The notes beneath the pieces were generated by a model that was not told the origin of the DNA, did not search any database, and saw nothing but the letters and a program-made list of their open reading frames with translations. 64,000 nucleotides of DNA from an uncultured Lachnospiraceae bacterium (GTDB taxonomy: Bacteria > Bacillota > Clostridia > Lachnospirales > Lachnospiraceae): assembly GCA_947593735.1 (NCBI GenBank), contig CANQDT010000001.1, forward strand, positions 1 through 64,000. Reading direction: 5' to 3'. Below are positions 9,996 through 20,000 of this stretch, piece after piece. Both the position numbers and the translations under genes were made by a program. Position 1 is the stretch's first letter. The number at the start of each line of letters is the position of its first letter.

Positions 9996-11495
9996 CTACA
10001 GATAAACGTTCGGCAGGATCTCCTTTTGATTCAACGCGCCGTACCCCACCCGGTAATCCGGATATCGGGTGACGGACGGGAGCGGCAGCGCCATGCGGCG
10101 CATACTTGCCTTGATCCTCTCCCCGTACATCAGACTGTCGTTTCCCTGCACAATGCCCCATTCCATCATCAGGGATGCCGTCCCGGTCGCGTACGGCGTC
10201 GCCATCGACGTGCCGCTGAGCGTCCGATATCCGCCGTCCGGCGCGCAGGAAACAATATTGACGCCGGGAGCCACGATATCCGGCTTGACTCTCCCGTCAG
10301 CCGTATATCCCCTGCCGGAAAAAGACGCGAACCGCATCGTTGATGCATCATACGCCCCGACGGAGATCACGCGGATGGCAGTCGCAGGGATCGTCAGGGT
10401 CGTATTCTCCGCCGGATTCAGAAATCGCGTATTCTGGTTTGTCTCTATCGCCACCGGAAGCCAGATATGATACGTTCCGTCAACGATCCGAACCGGCTCC
10501 ACCTCAAGCCGCCAGATTCCCGTCTCAACAAACGGATTTCCTTCCATCACGACGAGAAATAATTGCTGGATCTGGATCGGCGTCGGAAGTCCGGAGTACA
10601 GATAGAGCTCAGTCGTCCGGTAGATTGCCTGCTGGAGCCTGGACGGATTCGGCATCGTCCCCATCAGTCGGTTGTTCGGCGCGTAAAGCCGGACATTAAA
10701 TTCATCGACATAATTTTTCCACAGCTGGACGCTGATCGCCCGTTCCCCCGGCGCAACAAACCACTCGGCGACCCGTCCCTGATCATCCGCGTCCGGCACA
10801 GACGCCTGCCCGGTCGGAAACAGCTTTCCCTCAAAATGCCTTGCCGTGTTTCCCTCATTTCCCATTCCGCAACACAGAACAGATTGCCCGATCCGCTCCA
10901 GGCTGTCGATCCGGTTGTCCAGCAGGCTTCCCCCGTTGTGCGCGCCGTAATTATTTCCATAACTGATATTGACGGCAATCGGCTTTCCTGCCTCCGCCGC
11001 CGTAAAAACGCAATATTCGATCGCGTATTCCAGGTTGGAGGATTCGAGCAGGTTCGTCGCCACCGGATTTGATATCTTGACAACGATCAGCTCCGCCTTC
11101 GGCGCGACGCCCACGATCCTTCCGTCCGAAGCCCTCCCGTTTCCCGCCGCGATGCCCGCGACATGGGTGCCATGCCCGCTCTGGTCGGTGCTTGGGACAA
11201 TTTGAAGCTGCCCGGCGCGGTCCGGCTGCGCAAGCGCGGCATTGATCTGTTCCCTCGTATAAACAGTCCCGATCGGATACCCGGGCGGCGGATCACCCTC
11301 CACCGTCTGATCCCATAACGCAAAGATTCTGGTACTGCCATCCTCATTCCGGAAATCCGGATGAGAATAATCAATACCAGAATCAATGATCCCTATGAAT
11401 GTTCCTTTTCCTGTCAGCGCCATCGCGGTCTCTCTGTCCATTTTTACCAGTATATGTGCCATTCTCCGCGTATAGCACTCACACGCCGATTCCAT
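9996..11495 (-). CDS. S8 family serine peptidase (Csp-like subtilase), N-terminally short
   Basis: A 499-residue subtilase. The catalytic Asp is in GIIDSGIDYSHPDF (about residue 41), His in SGHGTHVAGIAAGNG and Ser in LSGTSMATPYATG; the oxyanion Asn is near YGNNYGAHNG. A large insert between His and Ser is typical of the clostridial Csp-like group, which usually carries a further N-terminal domain of roughly 90-100 residues; only about 35 residues precede the first catalytic block here. No signal peptide is visible. All candidate starts (ATG 11495, 11462) lack a good ribosome site. It may be a truncated but catalytically complete intracellular protease. Confidence 0.85.
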   Translation of the reverse strand: MESACECYTRRMAHILVKMDRETAMALTGKGTFIGIIDSGIDYSHPDFRNEDGSTRIFALWDQTVEGDPPPGYPIGTVYTREQINAALAQPDRAGQLQIVPSTDQSGHGTHVAGIAAGNGRASDGRIVGVAPKAELIVVKISNPVATNLLESSNLEYAIEYCVFTAAEAGKPIAVNISYGNNYGAHNGGSLLDNRIDSLERIGQSVLCCGMGNEGNTARHFEGKLFPTGQASVPDADDQGRVAEWFVAPGERAISVQLWKNYVDEFNVRLYAPNNRLMGTMPNPSRLQQAIYRTTELYLYSGLPTPIQIQQLFLVVMEGNPFVETGIWRLEVEPVRIVDGTYHIWLPVAIETNQNTRFLNPAENTTLTIPATAIRVISVGAYDASTMRFASFSGRGYTADGRVKPDIVAPGVNIVSCAPDGGYRTLSGTSMATPYATGTASLMMEWGIVQGNDSLMYGERIKASMRRMALPLPSVTRYPDYRVGYGALNQKEILPNVYL

Positions 11496-11561
11496 GCGCG
11501 TTGATCTGGCGGCGCGCTTCCCCTGATAGCACCGTCCGAATCATTAAACAGAACTTTTCTT

Positions 11562-14500
11562 TCACTGCAGGATCGGTTCTCCCGCCGCGGCTTTCAGGAT
11601 CAGCAGCACATCGTTCACATCCAGCACATCATCTCCGTTTACGTTCCCAATCCTGAATTGTTCATCGGTGGAGGTCGTCACCGCTTTAAGGGCAAGCAAA
11701 GCATCGATTGCTGTGATAGCTCCATCTCCATTCATGTCTCCGAGCAAATCATCCTCCCCGATGCCGATGACCGTATACAGCTTTAACTCATACAGGTTCA
11801 AAACCGCGAACTCCGGTCCCATCAGGCGGATATACCGGTACGCTTTCTGATCCTGGAACTGTTCCATCCCGACATACCGCATTTCCGAATCGCTGGAATT
11901 TTGGATCGTATACAGGTCGGTATACGTCTGTCCGTCGTCCGACCCCTGCAGAACCGCCCCGTCCAGCCGCCGCGCTCCGTTCCTCGCCTGGAAGCCGACC
12001 TTCGTTATGATCTGGGGTTCCTTAAATTCCACGCCGCAGTATCCTCTCATCTCGCCGTCAAAATACGAACCAACATCTTCTTCCGTGCCGTCAAACGCCG
12101 CCCGGTAATCCACGTTCACTCCGTACGCGTAGCTGCCGCCCTGCTGCCAGCCGCCGCTTCCAAAGATCTGTTTCACATATTTATTTTTCGATACCGGTCC
12201 CGGCAGCGTGACGCCCTGGTTTTGTTCGCCGCTAAAGATATCCAGGTCCTTTGTCAGCTCCACCTCGTCCCCTTTCTGGGGCTTCGGTTCATAATATTTC
12301 TCATTCAGATACGCGTTGATCGCCTGCACCGCGCCAAGCGGCAGCGCCTTATCAAAGATCATCACTTCACAGATATCGCCCTTGAAGCAGGACGGGTCGA
12401 TTTCGGCGCCATGGTATCCGCCCAGATATCCGACCGTATCGTCCACGCCGTCCATCGTGAGGGGCGCGTCGTCCTTTTCATGGATGGGCGCGCAGTCCTT
12501 GTCATACAGCGTCGCCACCGCATTTTCTTTTACGAATACCGTAGTCGAAAGCGCCGTCCCGATATCCCCCGGGGATTTCTCCGCCGTATAAATGCACCGC
12601 TCCGGCATCCGCACGCTGACCACGTCCTCATACGGCGTCAGGGCAAACTTCCCATCCGGCGCCGATTCGTGGAAATACAGCAGCGCATTCGCGTCCCCAT
12701 CAACGTTCGCCGGATCCTTCCCCGACAGCCCGGACGTATTCCTGCTCACCACAACCGCGCTGAAGCTTTCTTTTCCTGCCAGGACGTCCTCAAACTCAAA
12801 CTCCAGTATGTCGTCCTCTCCGTCGAAACGGACCGCGGGCTCCTGGTTCTCGCCCTGTTCCACATATTCCGGATCCGTCTCCGCTGTCCCGCTCCCGACT
12901 GTCCGGACCGCGCTCCCCGCGTCATGCCCATTGCCGGACTGGTCCTTCCACGCCGTCACGGTTCCATCTTCGCTTACCGTTACGCCCTTGTCCGCCCGCA
13001 GCCACAGCTGCAAGCCGTCCGTCGGGATCTCCGCCGGACCGATCTCCGCTTTGGCAAGCCCCATCGCGACAAAGTTCGGTCCTGCCCCTTCTCCCTGGAT
13101 ATGGATCGTATTGCTTCCTTTTTTCAGCTCCAGCGTAACCTGGAGGACGTCCAGGCAGTTATCCGAGGAGATGGCTTTCCCGTTCCCGGAATCCGTTACC
13201 CCGATCACCGCGTCGGTCACGGCTCCTTCCGACCCGTTCGCTGATACCCGGAACCTTCTTCCGGCTGTCCCAAAGCAGAGGACATATACCGTATAATCCC
13301 CTCCCCGTTCAAGGGTAACTTCCTTTTCCACATAGCCGGTCCATCCGCCTGCGCCTCCGTCTACCCCGTTGATCCGTTTGTAGGACAACGGCAGCCCGTC
13401 CCGGTTGATGCCGAATACATTGCTCGCGTCGTTCGTGTTCTGGGATACGCCGAAATCAACCATCGAGACGTCCCCGTTCGTCCCCTGGTGGTTCTCCACA
13501 TCATCCGCCCAGTAGGGACCGATCACATCCGTCCTCGGCGGCATGGTCGGGATCGCGTCCGTGGAGATCTGCCCTCTCGACGGCTCAGACACCTTCCCGT
13601 CCCGGACATAGTACACCCGGTAGGTTCCCTTTTCCTCCGGGATCGCGAGCGTCCCGCCCTGTGCCCGGATCACGGTGCTGCTCTCCGTAAATTCTTCCGT
13701 CCCTTCCGGCGCCAGCCAGATCTCCCCGTCCACATCCGGCACGCTGATCTGCGTGATCCCGGTTTCCGGCGGGAGACGGTAATCCGTCGGCAGCACGACG
13801 TCCTGGATCCGGTCTTCCATAAGGCTGAGGTACCGGTCCTCCAGCCCCGCGTTCCTTATGATCGAGATCGGTTCCTCCTCCGACCACATGCCGCTCTTGT
13901 TGATATGCTTGTTCGTGATCGTCGTCCCGGGCTCATAGTTCCCTGTCGTCGTATACAGGCTGGTCGTCGTATAGTTATTGTCAAACGAGTTCTGCCCTTT
14001 CGGGCTTCCTCCCCATTTCCCGCAATCGATCGCCGCCTGGTCTTCCCTCACTTCGATCACGTTGTTGTTCCCGTGCAGGTACATCGTCCCCTCGTCCACA
14101 TGGATGCCGCGGCTGTGGTAGCCGTTCTGCCCCACTTTCGACAGGTAGTTGTTGCTGATCTCCGATCCCTCCATCGGGCTGAGCGTATAAACCGCTCCTC
14201 CGTCAGCCAGAATGTTGACGGTATCATAAATCCGGTTGTTCAGGATCTTGTTGTTTTTCAGTGTTTCGATCGGTTTGGAATTGCCGTTTTCATCTTTTAC
14301 GGTACCGCCCCATCCCCATCCGAGGGAGATGCCGCTGTACGGCGTATTCTCCATGTCGTTATGCTCAACGAGCAGGTCGGCTCCGAAAAAAATCGTTATG
14401 CCGGGGCTCCCGTACCAGAGCCGCGACAGGTCATGCATATAATTGTTCGTCACCCGGATATTGCGGCAGAGCCCTTCCACGTCCACATCGTATTTTTCTT

Positions 14501-15851
14501 TATCCGAACATACATTTGTTCCATCTACGGCGGGCGTCCCCTTATCTCCGATATATTGGTGCTGCGGGTGCCCGATGATGAGCGCGCTCGATCCCGTATC
14601 ATAGATGCGGTTCCCGGTCACTTCGCAGTCCGTCACATCGTTGATCATGTTGATCGTATCGTTCGCGGTATGCCGGAAGATGCCGTTCAGGAACGAAATA
14701 TGGTCCGCGCTCGTCACTTCCACCGCCGCCGCGGTCAGGTCGCTGCTCCGGTATACATCCGCGCCATTCGCAGGCGTACTGATCCTGCTCATGGACGTCT
14801 GGACGCTGACCTTTCCATGGGAACCTGCGATATCATGCAGCATCCAGTCGGAATGTTCCACGGTCAGCCCGTCAAAGGCGATATGGCTCGCGTGGGTCTT
14901 TAAGTCCTCGCCCTCCACCCGGATCAGGGTGTCCGTCTGCGGCGCGTATACCTCCGCCGTCTCCATGTCCTCCCCTTCCCGCGGGTAATAATACAGCTTC
15001 TTTTCTTTCTTATCGAAATAAAATTCTCCCGGCTCGTCCAGGAACTCAAATACGTTATATACCTTATTTTCACCGCTCGGGCGGTAACCGCCGCTTACTC
15101 CGATCACGCCGTAAGGCTGCTCATACAATACGACAGTGCTTCCGTCCTCCGCCGTCTGTATTCCCCTCGCGGCGACGGTCAGCGTATTCCAGGTCATGGT
15201 GGACTGCAATTCGATATCCTCCGGATTCCGAATATCCGCGGGCAGATCCCTCGCATTGAACTTTGTCCCGTCAAAGCTCTGCAGATCCTCCCAGGCGTAT
15301 TCCCCCTCGCCTTTCGTGATCTTGTGCGTTCCATATCCGCCCCTTGCCTGGAGCGAGCGATACGCCATGTACGCCCTCTGACCGTTCACATACAGCGTCC
15401 GGAGTTTTTTGTCCCGGTTCAGCTCTGCCACATAAAAGTTCGGATGTTCCGGATCCTTTTCCCATCCTTCTACTTTTACGCCGCCGTTCAATACCGGCGT
15501 CTCTCCCGGATAGGCTTTGTACGTGATCGTATGCCCGTTGGTTCCGGAATCTTCCGGTTCAAACTGGATAGTCCGGTCGACCGTATAATTTCCACCGCGC
15601 AGATAAACGACGATGTCTTCCTCCATATCCCGGTTCAACTCCCGGACAGCTTCCCTCGCCTGATCCATGGAAGCGTACGGATGATCTATCGTCCCATTCC
15701 CTTCCGCGTCGTCCCCGTCCGGCGCGACATAAAGGATCCTCTCCTGCGCCCGTTCCTGCCCATGCGCCGCAGGCATTCCGACACACGAACCGGTCACGCC
15801 AAGGATCAGCGCTGCCATAATCGAAATCACATTTCTCGCTTTTTTTCTCAT
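11562..15851 (-). CDS. Secreted beta-helix glycan-active protein with discoidin and dockerin domains (GH141-like)
   Basis: A 1429-residue secreted modular protein. Residues 1-31 are a signal peptide. From about 38 to 700 there is a right-handed parallel beta-helix opening with ILYVAPDGDD and PYASMDQAREAV, the architecture of GH141/GH120-type enzymes; I favour GH141-like (fucosidase/xylanase family) from general resemblance only. A carbohydrate-binding-like module (~790-960), a LamG-like module starting LQLWLRADKG (~965-1190) and an F5/8 type C module (~1205-1365) follow. The C terminus (~1369-1429) is a type I dockerin with two Ca-binding repeats (GDMNGDGAITAIDALL and GNVNGDDVLDVNDVLL). No cohesin gene is visible nearby. 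Confidence 0.85.
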   Translation of the reverse strand: MRKKARNVISIMAALILGVTGSCVGMPAAHGQERAQERILYVAPDGDDAEGNGTIDHPYASMDQAREAVRELNRDMEEDIVVYLRGGNYTVDRTIQFEPEDSGTNGHTITYKAYPGETPVLNGGVKVEGWEKDPEHPNFYVAELNRDKKLRTLYVNGQRAYMAYRSLQARGGYGTHKITKGEGEYAWEDLQSFDGTKFNARDLPADIRNPEDIELQSTMTWNTLTVAARGIQTAEDGSTVVLYEQPYGVIGVSGGYRPSGENKVYNVFEFLDEPGEFYFDKKEKKLYYYPREGEDMETAEVYAPQTDTLIRVEGEDLKTHASHIAFDGLTVEHSDWMLHDIAGSHGKVSVQTSMSRISTPANGADVYRSSDLTAAAVEVTSADHISFLNGIFRHTANDTINMINDVTDCEVTGNRIYDTGSSALIIGHPQHQYIGDKGTPAVDGTNVCSDKEKYDVDVEGLCRNIRVTNNYMHDLSRLWYGSPGITIFFGADLLVEHNDMENTPYSGISLGWGWGGTVKDENGNSKPIETLKNNKILNNRIYDTVNILADGGAVYTLSPMEGSEISNNYLSKVGQNGYHSRGIHVDEGTMYLHGNNNVIEVREDQAAIDCGKWGGSPKGQNSFDNNYTTTSLYTTTGNYEPGTTITNKHINKSGMWSEEEPISIIRNAGLEDRYLSLMEDRIQDVVLPTDYRLPPETGITQISVPDVDGEIWLAPEGTEEFTESSTVIRAQGGTLAIPEEKGTYRVYYVRDGKVSEPSRGQISTDAIPTMPPRTDVIGPYWADDVENHQGTNGDVSMVDFGVSQNTNDASNVFGINRDGLPLSYKRINGVDGGAGGWTGYVEKEVTLERGGDYTVYVLCFGTAGRRFRVSANGSEGAVTDAVIGVTDSGNGKAISSDNCLDVLQVTLELKKGSNTIHIQGEGAGPNFVAMGLAKAEIGPAEIPTDGLQLWLRADKGVTVSEDGTVTAWKDQSGNGHDAGSAVRTVGSGTAETDPEYVEQGENQEPAVRFDGEDDILEFEFEDVLAGKESFSAVVVSRNTSGLSGKDPANVDGDANALLYFHESAPDGKFALTPYEDVVSVRMPERCIYTAEKSPGDIGTALSTTVFVKENAVATLYDKDCAPIHEKDDAPLTMDGVDDTVGYLGGYHGAEIDPSCFKGDICEVMIFDKALPLGAVQAINAYLNEKYYEPKPQKGDEVELTKDLDIFSGEQNQGVTLPGPVSKNKYVKQIFGSGGWQQGGSYAYGVNVDYRAAFDGTEEDVGSYFDGEMRGYCGVEFKEPQIITKVGFQARNGARRLDGAVLQGSDDGQTYTDLYTIQNSSDSEMRYVGMEQFQDQKAYRYIRLMGPEFAVLNLYELKLYTVIGIGEDDLLGDMNGDGAITAIDALLALKAVTTSTDEQFRIGNVNGDDVLDVNDVLLILKAAAGEPILQ

Positions 15852-15931
15852 TGATCTATCCCTCCCATATCTTTTTTATCCACATCTGCAACAAAAAATC
15901 TCCATCTACCGGATCCCCGTTCCGTTTGGAC

Positions 15932-15960
15932 ACCCATATTTTGTTTTATTTTATCACAGG
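15932..15960 (-). promoter_or_regulatory. Probable promoter of the GH141-like gene
   Basis: On the minus strand an extended -10 (TGATAAAAT) lies about 90 nt before the start codon with a weak -35 (TTATGG) 17 nt upstream. Positions are approximate. The remaining sequence of the 15852-16118 gap holds a long leader and the fucA terminator. Confidence 0.4.
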
Positions 15961-15988
15961 GCGCCTGTTTCCATAATCTCATTTATTC

Positions 15989-16032
15989 AAAAAAAAGTTC
16001 CCAAAAGTCAGAAATTTGACAAAAGGGAACTT
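15989..16032 (-). terminator. Terminator of the fucA transcript
   Basis: Stem AAGTTCCC (15995-16002) / GGGAACTT (16025-16032); on the minus strand the stem is followed by a run of eight T. Confidence 0.8.
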
Positions 16033-16118
16033 CTTTTTGAATTTTGTCCACCTCAGTTTCTTCGATCTGATACACAGGCGGTACCTTTTGGAATATCTCT
16101 CTGGAAAAGCAGCGAATG

Positions 16119-16814
16119 TTACGGCATCTTTGTATACTTTTTATATCCGGGATGCCTCCCGGTCACGCCATACCCCTCCCGCATGGAAATGAGGCGATCG
16201 ATATTTTCCCTGGAGATTTCCTGCGCGCCTCCGAGCAGATGCGCGTTCAGGCTGATCTGGGCAAACAGTTCCAGCGTTTCCATCCGATAATAAGCTATGA
16301 TCAGATCGGAACCGACGGTCAGCGCTCCATGGTTCTGCAGCAATACTGCGTCATGCTCCCCAAGATAAGGGGCGATCGCCTCCGGCACTTCGTTTGTGGA
16401 CGGAGTCCCATACGGGGAAACCGGGACAGAGCCGAGCGCAATCACTGTTTCGATCATAGAATATTCATCCAACGCCTTATTTGCCACCGCGTAACCGGTC
16501 GCCACAGGAGGGTGGGCATGAAGGACCGCGCCCACGTCATCGCGCTCACTGTAGCACCGAAAATGCATTTTTATTTCTGACGACGGGCGCAGTCCGGGTT
16601 CTCCCTCCAATACGGTCCCCTGTCCGTCAATATGCAAAAGCTTATCCGGTGTAATAAAGCTTTTACTCATTCCGGTCGGCGTTGCGAAAAAAGTACCATC
16701 CGGCAGCTTTACAGAAACATTTCCGTCATTTGCGGCGACCCATCCTTTCTGCCATATCCTATGACAGATGTCACAAATCTGCTCTCTCAGGTTTTTATTG
16801 CTTAATTCCGTCAT
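16119..16814 (-). CDS. fucA: Class II aldolase, probable L-fuculose-phosphate aldolase
   Basis: A 231-residue class II aldolase/adducin-family enzyme, expected to split L-fuculose 1-phosphate into DHAP and L-lactaldehyde in the cytoplasm. Zn-site features are visible: SSEIKMHF (catalytic Glu), HAHPP (two His) and the later LQNHGAL (third His). ATG 16814 is chosen as start because GGAGAG lies 8 nt upstream; a GTG at 16823 is less likely. The gene directly follows a remnant of fucU and a sugar-kinase tail, which supports the fucose assignment over L-ribulose-5-phosphate epimerase, the main alternative in this fold. Confidence 0.85.
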   Translation of the reverse strand: MTELSNKNLREQICDICHRIWQKGWVAANDGNVSVKLPDGTFFATPTGMSKSFITPDKLLHIDGQGTVLEGEPGLRPSSEIKMHFRCYSERDDVGAVLHAHPPVATGYAVANKALDEYSMIETVIALGSVPVSPYGTPSTNEVPEAIAPYLGEHDAVLLQNHGALTVGSDLIIAYYRMETLELFAQISLNAHLLGGAQEISRENIDRLISMREGYGVTGRHPGYKKYTKMP

Positions 16815-16815
16815 T

Positions 16816-16904
16816 TTATTCACTCTCCATTTGTTTTGTCACATGCTGATATCGTTTATACGCTTCCTGCTCGGTGAAAGCAACGGGTCGATTCCTTTTA
16901 ACAT
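16816..16904 (-). pseudogene. fucU/fucK deletion scar (mutarotase start fused to kinase-like tail)
   Basis: A GGGAG ribosome site precedes ATG 16904, which reads MLKGIDPLLSP, the usual beginning of FucU/RbsD L-fucose mutarotases. After 11 codons the frame runs into unrelated residues and stops at 16839. In the overlapping frame the last 18 residues (EQEAYKRYQHVTKQMESE, ending at 16816) resemble the C-terminal helix of FGGY sugar kinases such as L-fuculokinase. The simplest reading is a deletion that joined the start of fucU to the end of a kinase gene, leaving downstream fucA intact and its ribosome site inside the kinase tail. The mutarotase match is read from memory of the family; the kinase match is weaker. 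Confidence 0.6.
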
Positions 16905-16974
16905 CGTAATTTTCTCCCTTCTCTTCCCTTATTTTCATATAATATATAACACAGATACCCGTTCCACGCCATAC

Positions 16975-17037
16975 AAAAAAACCGCCATGTTCACAGAATT
17001 TATGTCGCATATGCGCAATATTCTGTGAACATGGCGG
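16975..17037 (-). terminator. Strong terminator of the clan-A glycoside hydrolase gene
   Basis: Perfect 18-bp inverted repeat at 16982-16999 and 17020-17037 around a 20-nt loop. On the minus strand the stem ends in GGCGG followed by seven T (16975-16981). It ends the transcript of the gene at 17058-20777. Confidence 0.92.
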
Positions 17038-17057
17038 CTGATCGTCCGGATATCCTG

Positions 17058-20000
17058 TTATTCTGATGTTTCTTCCATCGCTTTTCCGTTCGCCAGCTTC
17101 AGGATCCGCAGCACGTCCGATGTATCGACGCTGCCGTCATGATTGAAGTCCGCCGCGGCAAACTGGGGCGTACCCGGTCCCGCTTCCGTCATTCCCACGG
17201 ACATCTGCAGCGCGGTCACCGCGTCCGCCAGTTTTACGGAACCGTCCCCGTTTACATCGCCGGGCGCAAACTGGAATTGGATCCGGATGTAATTCATATT
17301 GATCGTGGGATCCGAAGAATAAGCGGCAACCTCCACTTCCTTTCTCTCCGCGACCGTAAAGGTGCCGGTCACGATCCGGTTTCCGCCTTTCGGGATCGCC
17401 AGCGGCGCGTCATTGATCTTTTGCCCGTCGACATACAGATCGGGATTTGCCGCGTTATCCCAGATATTTCCCATGCACAGTTCAATATCATACGTTCCCG
17501 GTTCCAGCTCGAACAAATATTTCACATAGCGTGGATCGATCCCATTCTCAAGCTGATTATGCGCGTAGCGGAACGATACCGTCTTGTCAAGCCCGTCACT
17601 CAGCTCCCTCTCATGCGCCCACTGATATGTGGTATATACCCCGTCGTCGGCGTGCGGTTCGACCGCGTCCGTTTCCGACGTAACGACGCCCCATTTGTAT
17701 CCGGTTTCTTCGTCCGGTCCGTAAATCTGATCCGTCACGCTGTTATTGACGCCGATCCGGTCATTGCCGGACAGGGTCGCCGGTCCGTGGTCCCCGCAGT
17801 CTACGAAATAAGCGACGGCAGGATCCGTCTTTAACCGGAAATATTCTTCAACGTCGATCGTTCCGAATGTGAGCTCGTCTTCCTGCTCCTTTTCCGTTAT
17901 GGAAACCGGGTTCGCCAGCGCTTCCCTCGTCAGGATAAAGCAGTCAAAATTCGGGGCGTAATTCACCAGCTCGTTGGTTCCGGGCGTGGATTTCGTCCCG
18001 CCCCACTTCACATGCCAGCTGTCGTCGTTAAAAATACGGATCGTATTCTTTCCTTTCTCAAGGTTCAGATAAACCGTTTTTTCCTTAAACGTATCATCCG
18101 AAGATGTATTGATAAAGAAATACCTCTTTTCCCCCGTGATCTGCCCGGATTCATTTCTGACCTGGACCGTCGCGTACTTATCAATGATTTTGATATTATA
18201 GGAATGGCTGCCGCAGATGTCGTCGTTGGACTGGAATATCCTCATGGCGTAGGTTCCGTCTTCCGGAGCCTGATATGCAAATTCCAGATATTTATTTTTA
18301 TCGTCCGCCGCCTGCGCGTCTCCTTTCATTCCCTCAATATACGCTCCGCCGGACGCGCCCTCGCTGTTTTTCACCGCGATGGAAGAACCGTCCAAAACGG
18401 CGCTTTCCGCCTCGATTTTCTGAACCGTACCCGCTTCCAGCTCCTGGTCAAATACTTCCGATAATTTCATATAATCGAGGAACAGGGCGGTATCCGCGTC
18501 CAGATCGATGATATTGATCCCTTTCTGCAGATAAACGGAAGCCCGCGCTTCCTTCCACGCGCCCGCAGTATTGTCCGCACTGACCGAAGCGCACAGATTG
18601 TCCAGCCTGGTTGCCGTATTTCCCACATAGACGTTTATTTTTCCGGAATTTTCCGACTGATACCGGAAAGTCAGATTATAGATCCCGCTCTTTTCCGTCA
18701 TGGCGGTAAACCGGATCCCTCCGCCGTTCGGAACCGCGTTCGTATCCAATCCTGTCACATATCCGTTTCCGGAAAATCCATCCTGATCCGTCCGGGTCGC
18801 GACTCCCGTTTCCGTGCAGTCCGCCAGAGTATTAAAGTCCGCCAGTTCCGCTTCATAGATCCCCGCCGCGCGGTCACTGCCCGTGCCTTCTTTTCCCTCA
18901 TAGGTCACGCGCAGCGCGTCGTGGATCAGATCGGCGTCCTCCATATTTTCTATCGTGATCCGGTGCCTGCCCGCTTTCAGATCCCGATTGATGCAATAAC
19001 AGTCTGTGATCGCGGTAAACAAGGTATTTTCCATGATGACCGGATCCAGTTCCTCCCCGTCAATGGTAAATTTCTGTTTCACATTTTTCGGTTTATGCGT
19101 GTTCATGTCGTTCCGGTTGGAGCCGGTGCCGTTCCCATACAGGAAATTCAGATTGTAATTTCCATCTGTCGGAATGTCGATCTCATAAGTGATCCGGTCA
19201 TTCTGTTTTGTCATGAGGACCGCTTTCCCATTCAAAAAATAATAAGTCGGGTTATAATCCTGCGTCCTTTTGACCGTCAGATCTCCGGTTTGCGTATTTT
19301 CCGCCTCATACGTCTGCGAATAACTGCGGAGCAGCGGAAGTTCAATCTGCTCATCGTCCGCAGCCGTCGTGATCGTGACATGATAGGCGTCGGCAAAATT
19401 CGCGTTCGGAATAAAAATCTCCACATTCCCGTCGCCCGTGATCGCGTAGGTATCGTCTATGATCGTCTGCGTCTCGTTGACCGTGCCCGCATATCCGTTA
19501 TATTCCGCTTTCTGGACGTTCACATGGACCTTCTCCTCCTGCGCGAACGTTTCCGTCGCACGGATATTTTTGACAAGGAGCCTCTGCATCCCGTCGGCTC
19601 CGCCCATGATCACAGTGGACATTTTCTTATTTTCATCAATGGACGCGACGCCGTATAATCCGTTGTACGCGGTGGACGTCTGCACGTCCGCCGTCTTCCC
19701 GGACATATCGCCGTACCACTTATAAACGTGCCACGCGCTTGCTCCCTCATTGGCGTCCGAGGTCAGTCCGTTCAGATTATTTGCCTGCTGCCAGAACGGA
19801 AGGCATCCATAGATCTTCTCATCCTCCAGCCTCGCGATCCAGTTCACCAGCGCGCCCGGCACGCCGCAGTCCGCCATCGTCGCGTATTCGTTGATCACAA
19901 CCTGCGGCATCTCCATCGGCGATTCGTGCGTTTTCAGCCAGTTTGTCCAGTCGAGCCCTTCCCAGATCCTTTTAAAATCCGCCATGTTCCCGGACATTGC

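Noticed and set aside
16816..17010. A 64-codon minus-strand frame upstream of fucA as an intact gene
   Set aside because: Its first codons lie inside the 18-bp terminator stem of the preceding gene and it has no ribosome site; only its last part is meaningful, as a kinase-like tail in the deletion scar.
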